Shown here: positions 43,771 through 52,470 of the stretch, piece after piece
Layout of the letters: the number at the start of each line of letters is the position of its first letter
How positions within the stretch are numbered: position 1 is the first letter of the stretch
NCBI GenBank assembly: GCA_002342685.1
Contig: DDQN01000062.1
Location: 20,265 to 84,264, forward strand
Source: Vibrio sp. UBA2441
GTDB lineage: Bacteria; Pseudomonadota; Gammaproteobacteria; Enterobacterales; Vibrionaceae
Length of the DNA: 64,000 nucleotides
Reading direction: 5' to 3'
Translations under genes and position numbers: made by a program
The notes under the pieces: generated by a model
Databases searched by the model: none
What the model was told of the DNA's origin: nothing
What the model saw: the letters and a program-made list of their open reading frames with translations, nothing else

Positions 43771-44805
43771 TTAATGCTTACTATGCGATGGCCTATTGTT
43801 GTTACTTGTCTGTAGGCTAAGCCAATCGCGTATTGATATGAAATGGTCTTGCTCGGCAAGTCGATGTGTCAAAATATTAATGTGATCATAGTTAATCAAG
43901 TTGCCGTTATCTTTTGATAGTACGGTAAATCTGGCATCCGGATGCTGAGTTTCTTTAAGAAAACTGAACACGTCCGTAGCGTGACCTAAGCTATGGTCAC
44001 TGACTCCGGTCATATACCAGGTTGGTGGCCAGATAACCTTCTTTGCAGCCGAGTAGTAATTAAACTGATCGACAGGATCAACCCAGCGCTTTTTCCTTAC
44101 CCATTCAACACTCTGTTTTATAAACTTCCTTGTCTCTGGAGCACCGCCAATGCCATAGTACTTCGCATCCAGATAGCCTCTCCTTTTAGCCATTAAAGGT
44201 GCTAGATTGTTCCAAAACAGACTGACCTTTAAAATTCTGTCCATGTTCCATACAGAGACCCTTCTTTTGGTGCCAAAGCAAATGATACTGGCAATACCAT
44301 TATCGAACCCATTTGATCGTACATAGGCACTGGAAAATAGTACACCGCCCCATGAATGGCAAACGACGTTAATAAGTTGACCTGTACGGCGTCGCAAGTA
44401 TCCGATAACTGAAGGGATATCACCAAGAATAACGTCCTGCTGGCCATGTTCACTGTTCTGCATTATTGTCGGGGTACTTCTGCCTTTTCCCCGAAAATCG
44501 ACTACGTATACATCAAAACCATTGCGGGCTAAAAAATTGGCCAATCCCTTGTCATCATTTTTGTAAAAAATAGATCCGTCTTCAATCACACCATGAAACA
44601 TAACGACAACAGGTTTGTTCTGCGTGCTCCAGATATGTCTTAGGTGCAATTTATGATCACCCACATTTATGTAAAGAGATTCCTGTGACAGTTGCATGTC
44701 TGATTTCCATTTCAATGTTAACTGTGCCCACGCGCCCTCGAGATGTAAAACGTCGAATGAGCAAGATGAAGTTAATTGGGTATATACATAGGTGCCGTTT
44801 TTCAA
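43771..44805 (-). CDS. Alpha/beta-hydrolase fold protein
   Basis: A 344-residue protein. VVVMFHGVIEDGSIFY near residue 66 holds the oxyanion HG, DVYVVDFRGKGRST near 97 the strand-4 region, and NVVCHSWGGVLF near 141 the nucleophile elbow (GxSxG variant CHSWG). A terminal His candidate is in YDHINIL near 311. The length and the DHSLGHATDVFSFLKE segment place it among generic lipase/esterase-like hydrolases. No signal peptide is visible. The substrate is unknown, and it does not appear to belong to either neighbouring operon. Confidence 0.78.
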   Translation of the reverse strand: MKNGTYVYTQLTSSCSFDVLHLEGAWAQLTLKWKSDMQLSQESLYINVGDHKLHLRHIWSTQNKPVVVMFHGVIEDGSIFYKNDDKGLANFLARNGFDVYVVDFRGKGRSTPTIMQNSEHGQQDVILGDIPSVIGYLRRRTGQLINVVCHSWGGVLFSSAYVRSNGFDNGIASIICFGTKRRVSVWNMDRILKVSLFWNNLAPLMAKRRGYLDAKYYGIGGAPETRKFIKQSVEWVRKKRWVDPVDQFNYYSAAKKVIWPPTWYMTGVSDHSLGHATDVFSFLKETQHPDARFTVLSKDNGNLINYDHINILTHRLAEQDHFISIRDWLSLQTSNNNRPSHSKH

Positions 44806-44942
44806 TCAGTGCTGGTATTACCAGTTGCTAGATCTGATAATCTCAAATTAACCGCAAAATGTAAAATTTATGTTAACAAGCTAACTAGCGAAAATTAGTA
44901 CTGGCTGAAAGGATATAGAAGATGAGTCGTTTTCTGTGAAAT

Positions 44943-44972
44943 AAAAAACCCACTTTCTCAAGTGGGTTTTTT
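44943..44972. terminator. Strong terminator after yihW
   Basis: AAAAAACCCACTT and AAGTGGGTTTTTT form a perfect 13-bp stem with a 4-nt loop, with T-runs on both strands. It stands directly downstream of the yihW stop codon. Confidence 0.92.
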
Positions 44973-44973
44973 A

Positions 44974-45732
44974 TTATTGGCAAATTTCGAGTTTAACCTG
45001 CGTTTGATCTAGCACTTCTTTTATATTATCAGGTGGCAGCTCATCGGTAAGAAATACTGTCGCCTCACGAATGTGCCCAAGCTCAATAGAGCCCTTAGGT
45101 GTATATTTAGTCGAATCTAAAGCGACAAATACGTTTCTCGCTGATTTAATCACGGTTTGAGCAATCGCCGTTTCATTTAAATCATACTCAAGCAATGTCC
45201 CATCGACATCCATTGAGCCAGCGCTCGTGATCATATAATCGAATCGAAAGTTTTTGATAAAATCAATCGCTTCGGTACCAACGATACCACCATTGGTTGC
45301 TCTGATTTTCCCACTTGGGATGAGTACATCAAAACTTTTATTACTATGGAGTACATTAGCCACTCTTAAAGAGTTGGTTATGACTTGAAGGTTACTTCTT
45401 TTCAATAAATGACTAGCAATGACTTCGGTCGTGGTTCCGATAGTAAGAAATACGGTTGAATTATCAGGAATCAAATCCGCAATACGTTCACCAATCGCAT
45501 TTTTTTCTTCTGTCTCTGAAACTTTTCGAATTTCATAATCTAGGTTTACAGTGCTGGATGGCGAACTGGCGCCACCATGGTGACGAACAATCAATCGCTC
45601 ATCACTCAGCTTCTTAATATCTCGTCGAATGGTTTGTGTAGAAACTTGCAAGGCTTCTGCCAATTCTTCGACGGTGCAGTAACCTTTATCAATAACTAAT
45701 AGTAATAATTTGTCTTGTCTTGGGTTAGTCAT
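44974..45732 (-). CDS. yihW: DeoR-family regulator of sulfoquinovose catabolism
   Basis: A 252-residue DeoR/GlpR-type repressor. The N-terminal helix-turn-helix (YCTVEELAEALQVSTQTIRR, residues 18-37) is followed by RHHGGAS near 50, conserved in the family and close to E. coli YihW (CsqR). The sugar-phosphate sensing domain has the TIGTTTEVIA loop near 98. It is co-transcribed after yihV (14 nt). YihW responds to sulfoquinovose-derived compounds and represses the yih genes. The 32-bp elements before yihS and the aldolase gene are candidate operators. Confidence 0.9.
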   Translation of the reverse strand: MTNPRQDKLLLLVIDKGYCTVEELAEALQVSTQTIRRDIKKLSDERLIVRHHGGASSPSSTVNLDYEIRKVSETEEKNAIGERIADLIPDNSTVFLTIGTTTEVIASHLLKRSNLQVITNSLRVANVLHSNKSFDVLIPSGKIRATNGGIVGTEAIDFIKNFRFDYMITSAGSMDVDGTLLEYDLNETAIAQTVIKSARNVFVALDSTKYTPKGSIELGHIREATVFLTDELPPDNIKEVLDQTQVKLEICQ

Positions 45733-45746
45733 GATAAACCTTATTA

Positions 45747-46643
45747 TTATCCGGCGATATCTGCGTTTACCGTATCTCTATCAGGGATACCTTCACGCCC
45801 GCCTAGTTTAGTACATTTAAGTGCCGCCACTGTATTAGAAAAAATCACCGCATCACGTGTTTCCATTTGTTCAGAAACCGCAACAGCAAAAGCGCCATGA
45901 AATACATCTCCTGCGCCAGTTGTATCCACAACATCAACAACTTTGCCTGATTGGTGCTTAAGTTCACCGTTCTCTAACCAGTAACAACCCTTTGCGCCGA
46001 CGGTAACATAAACCTTACCACTTGTCCTTTTTTGAGCGATTTCTAACCCTTTAATTGGGTCTTCTGTCTCACTATATCTCGCAAGACCAGGTTCAGAAAA
46101 CGCCACGTGATCAGCAAGTTCGACCAAGTCATCAATAGAATCAGGTGAAAGGTCTGCATCCAACACCGATGGAATACCATGTTTTTTGGCCTGTTCAAGT
46201 GCATATTTGGCACCTTCTGGCCAGCGTACATCACACAAGATGGTTGAGTATGTAGAGAAGTCAACAGACTCTAGCAGGGCAATATCACGACTAAGAGATT
46301 TATCCTGATAGTTAATGATCATGCGCTCACCCTCATCATCGACGAGGATAGCAGAAAAAGCAGAAGAAGCGTTTTCAATGCGAATAACATTGTCTACATT
46401 AACACCATAGTCAGACAACTCATTAAGCATAATATCGGCAACCGAATCACCACCTACCCGCCCTATAAACTCTACTTGTTGTCCAAGCTTTGCAATCGCG
46501 ACTGCAGCCGTTGCTGCCGGGCCGCCACCTATTTCAAAATAATCCGTAGCGACAAATTTTCCACCTGTCGTTGGTAGCGCGTTTACACGTTGAACTCGGT
46601 CTAATACGGTTATTCCTACACATGCTATTGGCATTTTTCTCAT
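45747..46643 (-). CDS. yihV: 6-deoxy-6-sulfofructose kinase
   Basis: A 298-residue PfkB-family kinase. EIGGGPAATAAVAIAKLG near residue 37 and DTTGAGDVFHGAFAVA near 240 are the two PfkB signatures, the latter with the catalytic Asp. Segments such as AFSEPGLARYSE near 186 and NYQDKSLSRD follow E. coli YihV closely. It phosphorylates sulfofructose to sulfofructose-1-phosphate in the sulfo-EMP pathway. It is divergent from yihU across a 230-nt region. An alternative start at 46634 is possible. Confidence 0.93.
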   Translation of the reverse strand: MRKMPIACVGITVLDRVQRVNALPTTGGKFVATDYFEIGGGPAATAAVAIAKLGQQVEFIGRVGGDSVADIMLNELSDYGVNVDNVIRIENASSAFSAILVDDEGERMIINYQDKSLSRDIALLESVDFSTYSTILCDVRWPEGAKYALEQAKKHGIPSVLDADLSPDSIDDLVELADHVAFSEPGLARYSETEDPIKGLEIAQKRTSGKVYVTVGAKGCYWLENGELKHQSGKVVDVVDTTGAGDVFHGAFAVAVSEQMETRDAVIFSNTVAALKCTKLGGREGIPDRDTVNADIAG

Positions 46644-46796
46644 CTCTTTCTAAATACATCTCATCCGACACAGTTATGTCTTTTACCATATCTTGATGAG
46701 TTAAGGGCTACAGTTTCATCACATTATAAGAAAAATAGCGTACGACGCTGGGATAATAATCACAAAACAACAACAAGTGAGCATAAAACAACATTT

Positions 46797-46812
46797 TGTG
46801 ACACAGGTTACG
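46797..46812. promoter_or_regulatory. CRP-like site in the yihV/yihU divergent region
   Basis: TGTGA-cacagg-TTACG matches the first CRP half fully and the second half in part. It lies 62 nt upstream of the yihU start. Confidence 0.4.
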
Positions 46813-46873
46813 GTAGTAATTGTTGAAACAGTTATAGTTACGCCAATCCCTAAACACTGAAAAGGAACAATAC

Positions 46874-47767
46874 ATGTCAACTATCGGCTTCATCGGTCTG
46901 GGTCAAATGGGTAGCCCAATGGCGACTAACTTAATTAAAGGCGGCCACTCTCTTCAGGTATTTGATATCAACAAAGAAGCAGTAAACGCTTTAACCGATC
47001 TAGGCGCGGTAGCTGCAGAATCTCCAGCAGCAGCAGCAACCGATGCCGAGTTTATTGTCACTATGCTTCCAAATGGCGCTCTGGTCAGAAACGTAATCTT
47101 TGGTGAAGACAGCATCACCAGCACCATGAGCAAAGATGCATTACTTATCGATATGTCAACTATCCACCCGTTCGAAACGGATGCCTTGATTAAAGAGATG
47201 GCCGACTCAGGCTTCTCAATGATGGAAGCACCTGTAGGCCGCACATCTGACCATGCCGTCAAAGGTGAGTTATTAATTCTAGCGGGCGGCAGCAAAGAGC
47301 AGATCGCGAAAGCTCAACCACTGTTCGATTGCATGGGTTCTGAAACCATTGATGCAGGTGGTGCAGGCAAAGGTATCCGTGTGAAAGTCATAAATAACTA
47401 TATGAGTATTGCACTTAACGCACTTTCTGCTGAAGCGGCAACGCTTTCGGAAGCCATTGGTCTAGAGTTTGATACAGCACTAGCAGTTATGAGCGGAACT
47501 CCTGCAGGTAAAGGACATTTCACCACAACTTGGCCTGGAAAAGTATTAGCAGGTGACCTTTCTCCTGCATTTATGGTTGACCATGCTCATAAAGACTTAG
47601 GCATCGCTTTGGATCTCGCCAATCAGGTGAATGTACCAATGCCTTGTGGAGCCGCCTCTCGCGAGCTGTATAGCATCACTCGTGCTGCTGGGCGTGGGCG
47701 TCAAGACTGGACATCAGTACTTGAGCAACTGCGCGTCACATCTGGGTTAGAAGCAAAAATCAAATAA
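46874..47767 (+). CDS. yihU: 3-sulfolactaldehyde reductase
   Basis: A 297-residue NAD(P)-dependent dehydrogenase of the 3-hydroxyisobutyrate dehydrogenase family. GFIGLGQMGSPMATNL (residues 5-20) is the nucleotide loop; EAPVGRTSDHAVKGELLILAGG near 118-139 is the substrate loop, and VKVINNYMSIALNALSAEA near 170 contains the catalytic Lys. Sequence blocks follow E. coli YihU nearly word for word (RAAGRGRQDW near the end). It reduces sulfolactaldehyde to 2,3-dihydroxypropane-1-sulfonate. AAAGGAAC upstream is the ribosome site. Confidence 0.95.
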   Translation: MSTIGFIGLGQMGSPMATNLIKGGHSLQVFDINKEAVNALTDLGAVAAESPAAAATDAEFIVTMLPNGALVRNVIFGEDSITSTMSKDALLIDMSTIHPFETDALIKEMADSGFSMMEAPVGRTSDHAVKGELLILAGGSKEQIAKAQPLFDCMGSETIDAGGAGKGIRVKVINNYMSIALNALSAEAATLSEAIGLEFDTALAVMSGTPAGKGHFTTTWPGKVLAGDLSPAFMVDHAHKDLGIALDLANQVNVPMPCGAASRELYSITRAAGRGRQDWTSVLEQLRVTSGLEAKIK

Positions 47768-47783
47768 TATAAAAGGCGATAAC

Positions 47784-48845
47784 GTGGAACTTACTATTGC
47801 TCCTTGGGGATCCGTTGAAGGTCAAGATAAGCCTGTACAACTATTTACCCTAACAAACCAAAACGGCATGAAGGTATCAGTAACCAACTTTGGCTGCATC
47901 GTTACCTCTATCGAAACACCCGATCGAAATGGTGACTTGGCCGATGTCGTTCTTGGCTATGAAAGTCTGGAAAAATACCTTGCAGGTCATCCATTCTTTG
48001 GAGCGATAGCAGGTCGTTTTGCGAACCGTATTAAAGACGGGAAATACTCTCTTGATGGTCAGGTGTTCCAACTTGAAACTAACGAACCACCAACAGTGCA
48101 ACACCTGCATGGTGGTAGCAAAGGTTTTGATAAGTATGTTTGGGATTACTCAGTAGAAGAGACTGAAACCGGCATTTTTGTTCACTTTAGCCGAGTATCT
48201 CCTGACGGTGAGTCTGGTTACGGTGGAACGATGAATGTTGTACATACTGTTGGTCTGGATGAAAACAACCAATTGCACTACAACTTTAAAGCCACTACAA
48301 ACAAGCCTACGGTTGTTAACTTGGTAAACCACAGCTACTACAATCTGGCTGGGCACGACTCAGGCACCGTTGACGGTCATCAGTTAAAACTGTTCGCTGA
48401 CCACTACACTCCAGTAGCAGAAAATATGATCCCCACCGGAGAGATCTTTTCTGTAAAGGGTGGTGGCCTAGACTTCACTTCCGTTGCGGTTATCGGTGAC
48501 AACAAACCAAACGTTCCGGGCGGTGCTTACGACCACAATTATGTCCTGCACAAACGTGACACCGAAGGGGAATACGCCTTTGCTGCGGAGTTGCATGAGC
48601 CAAAGTCCGGTCGTTTAATGACAGTACTGACCACACAACCCGCAGTCCAGTTTTACAATGGTTCCAAATTATCAAACAAACCATGGTTTGGCCGGAATGG
48701 CTACAAGTACGAAGCCTTCGGTGGTATGTGTCTGGAAACTCAACATTTTCCTGACAGCCCTAATCAGTCTCATTTCCCTTCCACTCGCCTGAACCCGGGT
48801 GAAGTGTTTGAAGAAAAAACGATTCACCGTTTCAGTATCAAATAA
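47784..48845 (+). CDS. Aldose 1-epimerase, GalM type, probable sulfoquinovose mutarotase
   Basis: A 353-residue GalM-family protein. HGGSKGFDKYVW near residue 109, NLVNHSYYNLAG near 179 (catalytic His) and MCLETQHFPDSPN near 315 (catalytic Glu) are GalM motifs. It starts with GTG preceded by AAGGCG. The usual sulfo-EMP mutarotase YihR is shorter (about 308 residues) and of another subfamily, so this appears to be a replacement. Its place between yihU and yihS suggests it interconverts the anomers of sulfoquinovose released by YihQ. Confidence 0.88.
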   Translation: MELTIAPWGSVEGQDKPVQLFTLTNQNGMKVSVTNFGCIVTSIETPDRNGDLADVVLGYESLEKYLAGHPFFGAIAGRFANRIKDGKYSLDGQVFQLETNEPPTVQHLHGGSKGFDKYVWDYSVEETETGIFVHFSRVSPDGESGYGGTMNVVHTVGLDENNQLHYNFKATTNKPTVVNLVNHSYYNLAGHDSGTVDGHQLKLFADHYTPVAENMIPTGEIFSVKGGGLDFTSVAVIGDNKPNVPGGAYDHNYVLHKRDTEGEYAFAAELHEPKSGRLMTVLTTQPAVQFYNGSKLSNKPWFGRNGYKYEAFGGMCLETQHFPDSPNQSHFPSTRLNPGEVFEEKTIHRFSIK

Positions 48846-48874
48846 GCTGAAACAACAGTAGCAATCTCATTATT

Positions 48875-48899
48875 GGCGCTCATTTTGAGTGCCTTTTTT
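48875..48899 (+). terminator. Terminator after the mutarotase gene
   Basis: GGCGCTC and GAGTGCC form a 7-bp stem (one G-T pair) with a 5-nt loop, followed by six T. It separates yihU-galM from yihS, which has its own promoter. Confidence 0.85.
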
Positions 48900-48967
48900 A
48901 AAGAATCCCTCTGTTATTAGTTATTGGCTGTGCTCCAACGCTTAGAAATGTCCATTTTTGTTCGTTC

Positions 48968-48999
48968 TTGTAAAAAAATGATACTTATCTAACAGAAAT
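48968..48999 (+). promoter_or_regulatory. 32-bp conserved element upstream of yihS
   Basis: The element reads TTGT, three bases, AAAATG, then a TACTTA block and TAACAGAAAT. It matches 50610-50641 at 27 of 32 positions by eye. It ends 52 nt before the yihS start codon, almost exactly as the other copy relates to the aldolase gene. It may be a YihW operator or a shared activator site. Confidence 0.7.
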
Positions 49000-49051
49000 A
49001 AAATCGGCTAAATGATAATTTCAGTAGCAACAAACTATGAGGAAATATTTT

Positions 49052-50302
49052 ATGAAGTGGATTAACACCAGGTCCCATAATTCTTGGTTAGACACTGAAA
49101 CTGATCGAATTTTTGAATTTGGAAGAAATGCTGTAGTACCAAACGGATTTGGTTGGATTGGCAATAATGGTAATGTCCGTGAAGAAATGGGAACACGCCT
49201 ATGGATCACGGCAAGAATGCTACATTGCTATTCTCTCGCTGCTTTGATGGGCCGTCCAGGCGCCTATGACCTTGTTGAACATGGTATCGCAGCATTAGAA
49301 GGTCCATTAAAAGATAAAACTCATGGTGGTTGGTATGCCACGATAGATAACGAAGGCAATGGTATTGTTGATGCGTCAAAACAAGGTTATCAGCATTGCT
49401 TTGTTCTACTTGGTGCAGCAAGTGCTGTAACGACTGGCCACCCACGAGCTCAGGCTTTATTAGACGAAGCTATCAACGTTGTCGAGCAGTACTTCTGGAG
49501 TGAAGAAGAGCAGATGTGCCTTGAGTCTTGGGATGAGAAATTCTCTGAGACTGAAGACTACCGTGGTGGTAATGCAAGTATGCACGCGGTCGAAGCATTC
49601 CTAATCGTTTATGATGTGACTAAAGATAAGAAATGGCTAGACAGAGCACTTCATATTACTGAGTTTATGATTCATAAAACAGCTAAAAGCCTTAGCTATC
49701 GTGTAAATGAACACTTTGATTCAAACTGGAACCCGCTTCCAGATTACAACAAAGACACCCCTGCTAGTCACTTCCGAGCTTATGGCGGTACTCCGGGTCA
49801 CTGGATCGAGTGGGGTCGACTGATCTGTCACCTTCGCGCAACACTACTTGAAATAGGTGCTGAAACACCTGAGTGGTTATTAGAAGATGCTAAGGGCTTA
49901 TTTGATGCAACTGTCCGTGATGCGTGGTTCGTTGATGGTGCACCTGGTTTTGTTTACTCGGTGGACTGGGACGGAAAGCCAGTAGTACGTGAGCGTATCC
50001 GTTGGGCTCCTGTTGAAGCAATCGGTACAGCTTACGCGCTTTACACCGTAACAGGTGATAAAAAATATGCAGACTTTTATCAAACTTGGTGGGATTACTG
50101 TCGTACTTACCTGATTGATTACGAAGGTTGTTCTTGGTGGCAAGAGCTGGATACAAATAACCAGGCAGGTACAAGTAAAGTCTGGGACGGTAAGCAAGAT
50201 ATCTACCACCTAATGCACTGCCTAGTTATCCCAAGACTGCCTCTAACTCCAGGTCTGGCGCCAGCGCTTGCAGCAGGTTTATTAGATCAAGACGTGAAGT
50301 AA
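49052..50302 (+). CDS. yihS: Sulfoquinovose isomerase
   Basis: A 416-residue AGE-superfamily isomerase that converts sulfoquinovose to sulfofructose. MKWINTRSHNSWLDTETDRI, EEMGTRLWITARMLH near residue 43 and RAYGGTPGHWIEWGR near 246 follow E. coli YihS closely throughout; the catalytic His residues are in GYQHCF, TPGHWIEW and the C-terminal QDIYHLMHC. An upstream in-frame ATG (49037) is less likely, because GAGGA lies 8 nt before the ATG at 49052. It is monocistronic, with its own promoter element and terminator. Confidence 0.96.
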   Translation: MKWINTRSHNSWLDTETDRIFEFGRNAVVPNGFGWIGNNGNVREEMGTRLWITARMLHCYSLAALMGRPGAYDLVEHGIAALEGPLKDKTHGGWYATIDNEGNGIVDASKQGYQHCFVLLGAASAVTTGHPRAQALLDEAINVVEQYFWSEEEQMCLESWDEKFSETEDYRGGNASMHAVEAFLIVYDVTKDKKWLDRALHITEFMIHKTAKSLSYRVNEHFDSNWNPLPDYNKDTPASHFRAYGGTPGHWIEWGRLICHLRATLLEIGAETPEWLLEDAKGLFDATVRDAWFVDGAPGFVYSVDWDGKPVVRERIRWAPVEAIGTAYALYTVTGDKKYADFYQTWWDYCRTYLIDYEGCSWWQELDTNNQAGTSKVWDGKQDIYHLMHCLVIPRLPLTPGLAPALAAGLLDQDVK

Positions 50303-50359
50303 ATTTATACAGTTTTGTCGAAACAATACGGCATATTGATAAATTAAACATTAAAAGAT

Positions 50360-50386
50360 GATGACTTTTGGCTGTCATCTTTTTTT
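50360..50386 (+). terminator. Terminator after yihS
   Basis: GATGAC and GTCATC pair around an 8-nt loop, followed by seven T. Confidence 0.85.
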
Positions 50387-50609
50387 AATTGTAAGTTAAT
50401 GAACATTTTGATGAATCGTGCCTACCGATCATTTTTTGTAAAGCACCATCAAGACAGCAGGCTTAGTGTGAGTATCAATTCATTATCTTGCTAATGTCTC
50501 ATTCCACAGCGCCTTGCAACACGAAAAATGTCAGAGAAACAGCATCCCAAGGTGTTCTCTTGTCAAAATATGTGTCATAACGCTCATTTCTGTCTATTTG
50601 TGATTTTAT

Positions 50610-50641
50610 TTGTCATAAAATGGTACTTAATTAACAGAAAT
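50610..50641 (+). promoter_or_regulatory. 32-bp conserved element upstream of the sulfofructose-phosphate aldolase gene
   Basis: This is the second copy of the element at 48968-48999. It ends 53 nt before the start codon. Differences are confined to five positions by eye (three in the left spacer/centre and two in the NN before TAACAGAAAT). Confidence 0.7.
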
Positions 50642-50694
50642 GACATCCACTGGCTGGTACTTTAGCCATACGAACTAATTATGAGGATTCTCAA

Positions 50695-51555
50695 ATGCCA
50701 TACCAATCTGGTAAAACAATGATCAATGAAGCGTGGACAAACGGCTACGCTATAGGCGCATTCACTGCTCACAACCTTGAAACAATCAAAGCAGTTCTGC
50801 TTGCTGCTGAAGAAGAGCAATCTCCTATCATGCTTCAGATCGGCCAGAAAGCAATTAATGAAATGGGTATGAAACCTCTACGCGACGCAGTAGATTCACT
50901 TATCCAACATCACGCAATTTCCGTTCCTATCTGTATCCACCTAGACCACAGCCGTAAATTCGAGCAGTGCATGGAAGCGGCATCTCGTGATTTTCAATCT
51001 CTAATGTTTGACGGTTCAGCACTGCCATTCGAAGACAACATCCGTATTACTAAAGCCGTTGTTGACGTTGCAGCAGCTCTTGGTCTGGGTTCAGAAGGTG
51101 AAATCGGTAAAATTGGTGGCACAGAAGATGACATCACTGTCGATGAGAAAGACGCTATGATTACGACGGTTGAAGAAGCACTGGATTTCTCTGAGCGTAC
51201 AGGTGTTGATTATTTAGCAGTTTCTATTGGAACAGCTCACGGCGTGTACAAAACCACACCAGAGCTTAAATTTGATCGTTTAAGCGAAATTAAACAAGCC
51301 GTTAAGAAACCTATCGTATTACACGGTGGTTCTGGTGTTCCTGATGACCAGGTAATCGAAGCCGTTAAGCGTGGTGTAGCAAAAATCAACGTTGATACTG
51401 AACTTCGTCAAGGTTTCATCAAAGGAGTACAAGCACACTGGGCTGATGCACCAAACGACTTTATTCTGGCAGATGTAATGAATACTGGTATCGAGTCAAT
51501 GAAAGAAGTGGTTAAGCACAAAATCCGTCTATTCGGTTCAAACGGTAAAGCTTAA
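50695..51555 (+). CDS. Class II aldolase, probable sulfofructose-1-phosphate aldolase
   Basis: A 286-residue class II (metal-dependent) aldolase. IHLDHS near residue 81 holds a zinc His, SEGEIGKIGG near 133 the catalytic Glu region, GTAHGVY near 178 a second zinc His, and VLHGGSGVPD near 208 the third. Class I YihT (Schiff base) performs this step in E. coli, and no YihT homologue is present here. Its setting between yihS and the transporter makes it the natural enzyme for cleaving sulfofructose-1-phosphate to DHAP and sulfolactaldehyde. The same fold at the left window edge (1-466) belongs to the amino-sugar operon. Confidence 0.88.
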   Translation: MPYQSGKTMINEAWTNGYAIGAFTAHNLETIKAVLLAAEEEQSPIMLQIGQKAINEMGMKPLRDAVDSLIQHHAISVPICIHLDHSRKFEQCMEAASRDFQSLMFDGSALPFEDNIRITKAVVDVAAALGLGSEGEIGKIGGTEDDITVDEKDAMITTVEEALDFSERTGVDYLAVSIGTAHGVYKTTPELKFDRLSEIKQAVKKPIVLHGGSGVPDDQVIEAVKRGVAKINVDTELRQGFIKGVQAHWADAPNDFILADVMNTGIESMKEVVKHKIRLFGSNGKA

Positions 51556-51567
51556 TAATAAGACTGA

Positions 51568-51590
51568 TTTAGGGAGTATTACTCCCTAAA
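51568..51590 (+). other. Hairpin after the aldolase gene
   Basis: TTTAGGGAGT and ACTCCCTAAA form a perfect 10-bp stem with a 3-nt loop, 12 nt past the stop. Only a short T-rich stretch follows, so it is either a weak terminator or a stabilising hairpin. Confidence 0.6.
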
Positions 51591-51643
51591 TATTGTCAGA
51601 AATGTGACATCAAATATACACAAACTGACAACTATTGATTGAA

Positions 51644-51659
51644 TGTGAAAAACATCACG
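51644..51659. promoter_or_regulatory. CRP-like site upstream of the TRAP genes
   Basis: TGTGA-aaaaca-TCACG matches the CRP consensus except for the last base. It lies 283 nt upstream of the small permease gene and 112 nt upstream of the short frame at 51756. Confidence 0.55.
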
Positions 51660-51755
51660 GTTCGAAACAACCAAACTGATAAGATTCACATCAAGAAGAA
51701 ATATAACAACTTATTTAAACAGAATAGCTACAGATTACCGGAACAGAAGGATTAC

Positions 51756-51908
51756 ATGATGTTTTTTCCTATGTCTTATAATAATAGTCTGGAGTGGTTA
51801 TTTATTGCAGGGGCCTTCGAAGATGAGCTCATTTGCCTTCAGGACATGTTTCACAGCTCAGACTCTGGGTTAAAGGGGCTTGTCGTTTCTGTGACTTCTG
51901 TTTATTAA
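51756..51908 (+). CDS. Possible 50-residue protein upstream of the TRAP genes
   Basis: An ATG at 51756 has AAGG five nt upstream and opens 50 codons (MMFFPMSYNNSLEWLF at the start). The frame also extends upstream over the CRP-like site, which cannot be translated from that promoter, so the short version is preferred. No domain is recognised. It ends 18 nt before the small permease gene and may be a leader or a regulatory peptide, or not a gene. Confidence 0.3.
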   Translation: MMFFPMSYNNSLEWLFIAGAFEDELICLQDMFHSSDSGLKGLVVSVTSVY

Positions 51909-51926
51909 AGTTTTAATGGTGACTAT

Positions 51927-52460
51927 ATGTTAAAGGGTATTGAAAACGCGTTAAATAAGATTAACGCACCTATAGCAAAAATTACTGCTCAGTTTTCAGG
52001 TATCTTACTATTAATTATGACGGTAATTGTACTGCTTCAGGTCGGCTGCCGTTACATTCTGAATATACCGCTTAGCTGGACAGATGAAAGCTCTCGCTTT
52101 TTAATGATCTACATGACTTATTTGTGTCTACCGATTATTTATCTAAATGATCAAAATATCGCGATGACATTTGTAACAGACAAATTTAAGGGTATGAGAG
52201 TACATCACGTATTTATGATATTCGCCCATGTCGTTAGCCTGTTACTGTTTTCAATTTGGATCTACTACGGTTGGATTTTCTTCCAAACTGGTAGTGTTAT
52301 GGCCGACAGTGTTCCTATTCCAATGTTTGTGATTTATATCATTCCTCCTGTCATGTTGAGCATTTCTTGTTCGTTTGCTCTACAAAAACTGGCTGGTTCG
52401 CTTGATGGTTTCATCAATTTTGAAAAAAAAACTCAAGCACTCACCGAAGTAGCTGAATAG
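51927..52460 (+). CDS. TRAP transporter small permease, sulfoquinovose cluster
   Basis: A 177-residue DctQ-family protein with four membrane segments. LSWTDESSRFLMIYMTYL near residue 50 is the DctQ motif. It is followed after 10 nt by the large permease and then by the binding protein. In E. coli the yih cluster uses MFS-type YihO/YihP instead, so this TRAP system is the probable importer of sulfoquinovose or its glycerol glycoside (inference). Confidence 0.9.
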   Translation: MLKGIENALNKINAPIAKITAQFSGILLLIMTVIVLLQVGCRYILNIPLSWTDESSRFLMIYMTYLCLPIIYLNDQNIAMTFVTDKFKGMRVHHVFMIFAHVVSLLLFSIWIYYGWIFFQTGSVMADSVPIPMFVIYIIPPVMLSISCSFALQKLAGSLDGFINFEKKTQALTEVAE

Positions 52461-52470
52461 GGCCTATATT

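Larger units (their letters stand above)
50303..50694. promoter_or_regulatory. yihS-aldolase intergenic region
   Basis: This 392-nt stretch has no gene. It holds the yihS terminator (50360-50386), an A/T-rich promoter region with repeated TTTGT(G/C)AT words near 50595-50615, the 32-bp element (50610-50641) and the aldolase ribosome site (GAGGA). Confidence 0.6.

Noticed and set aside
50695..51555. Housekeeping fructose-bisphosphate aldolase
   Set aside because: It is shorter than FbaA and sits between yihS and the sulfosugar transporter under the same promoter element as yihS, so a pathway-specific role fits better.
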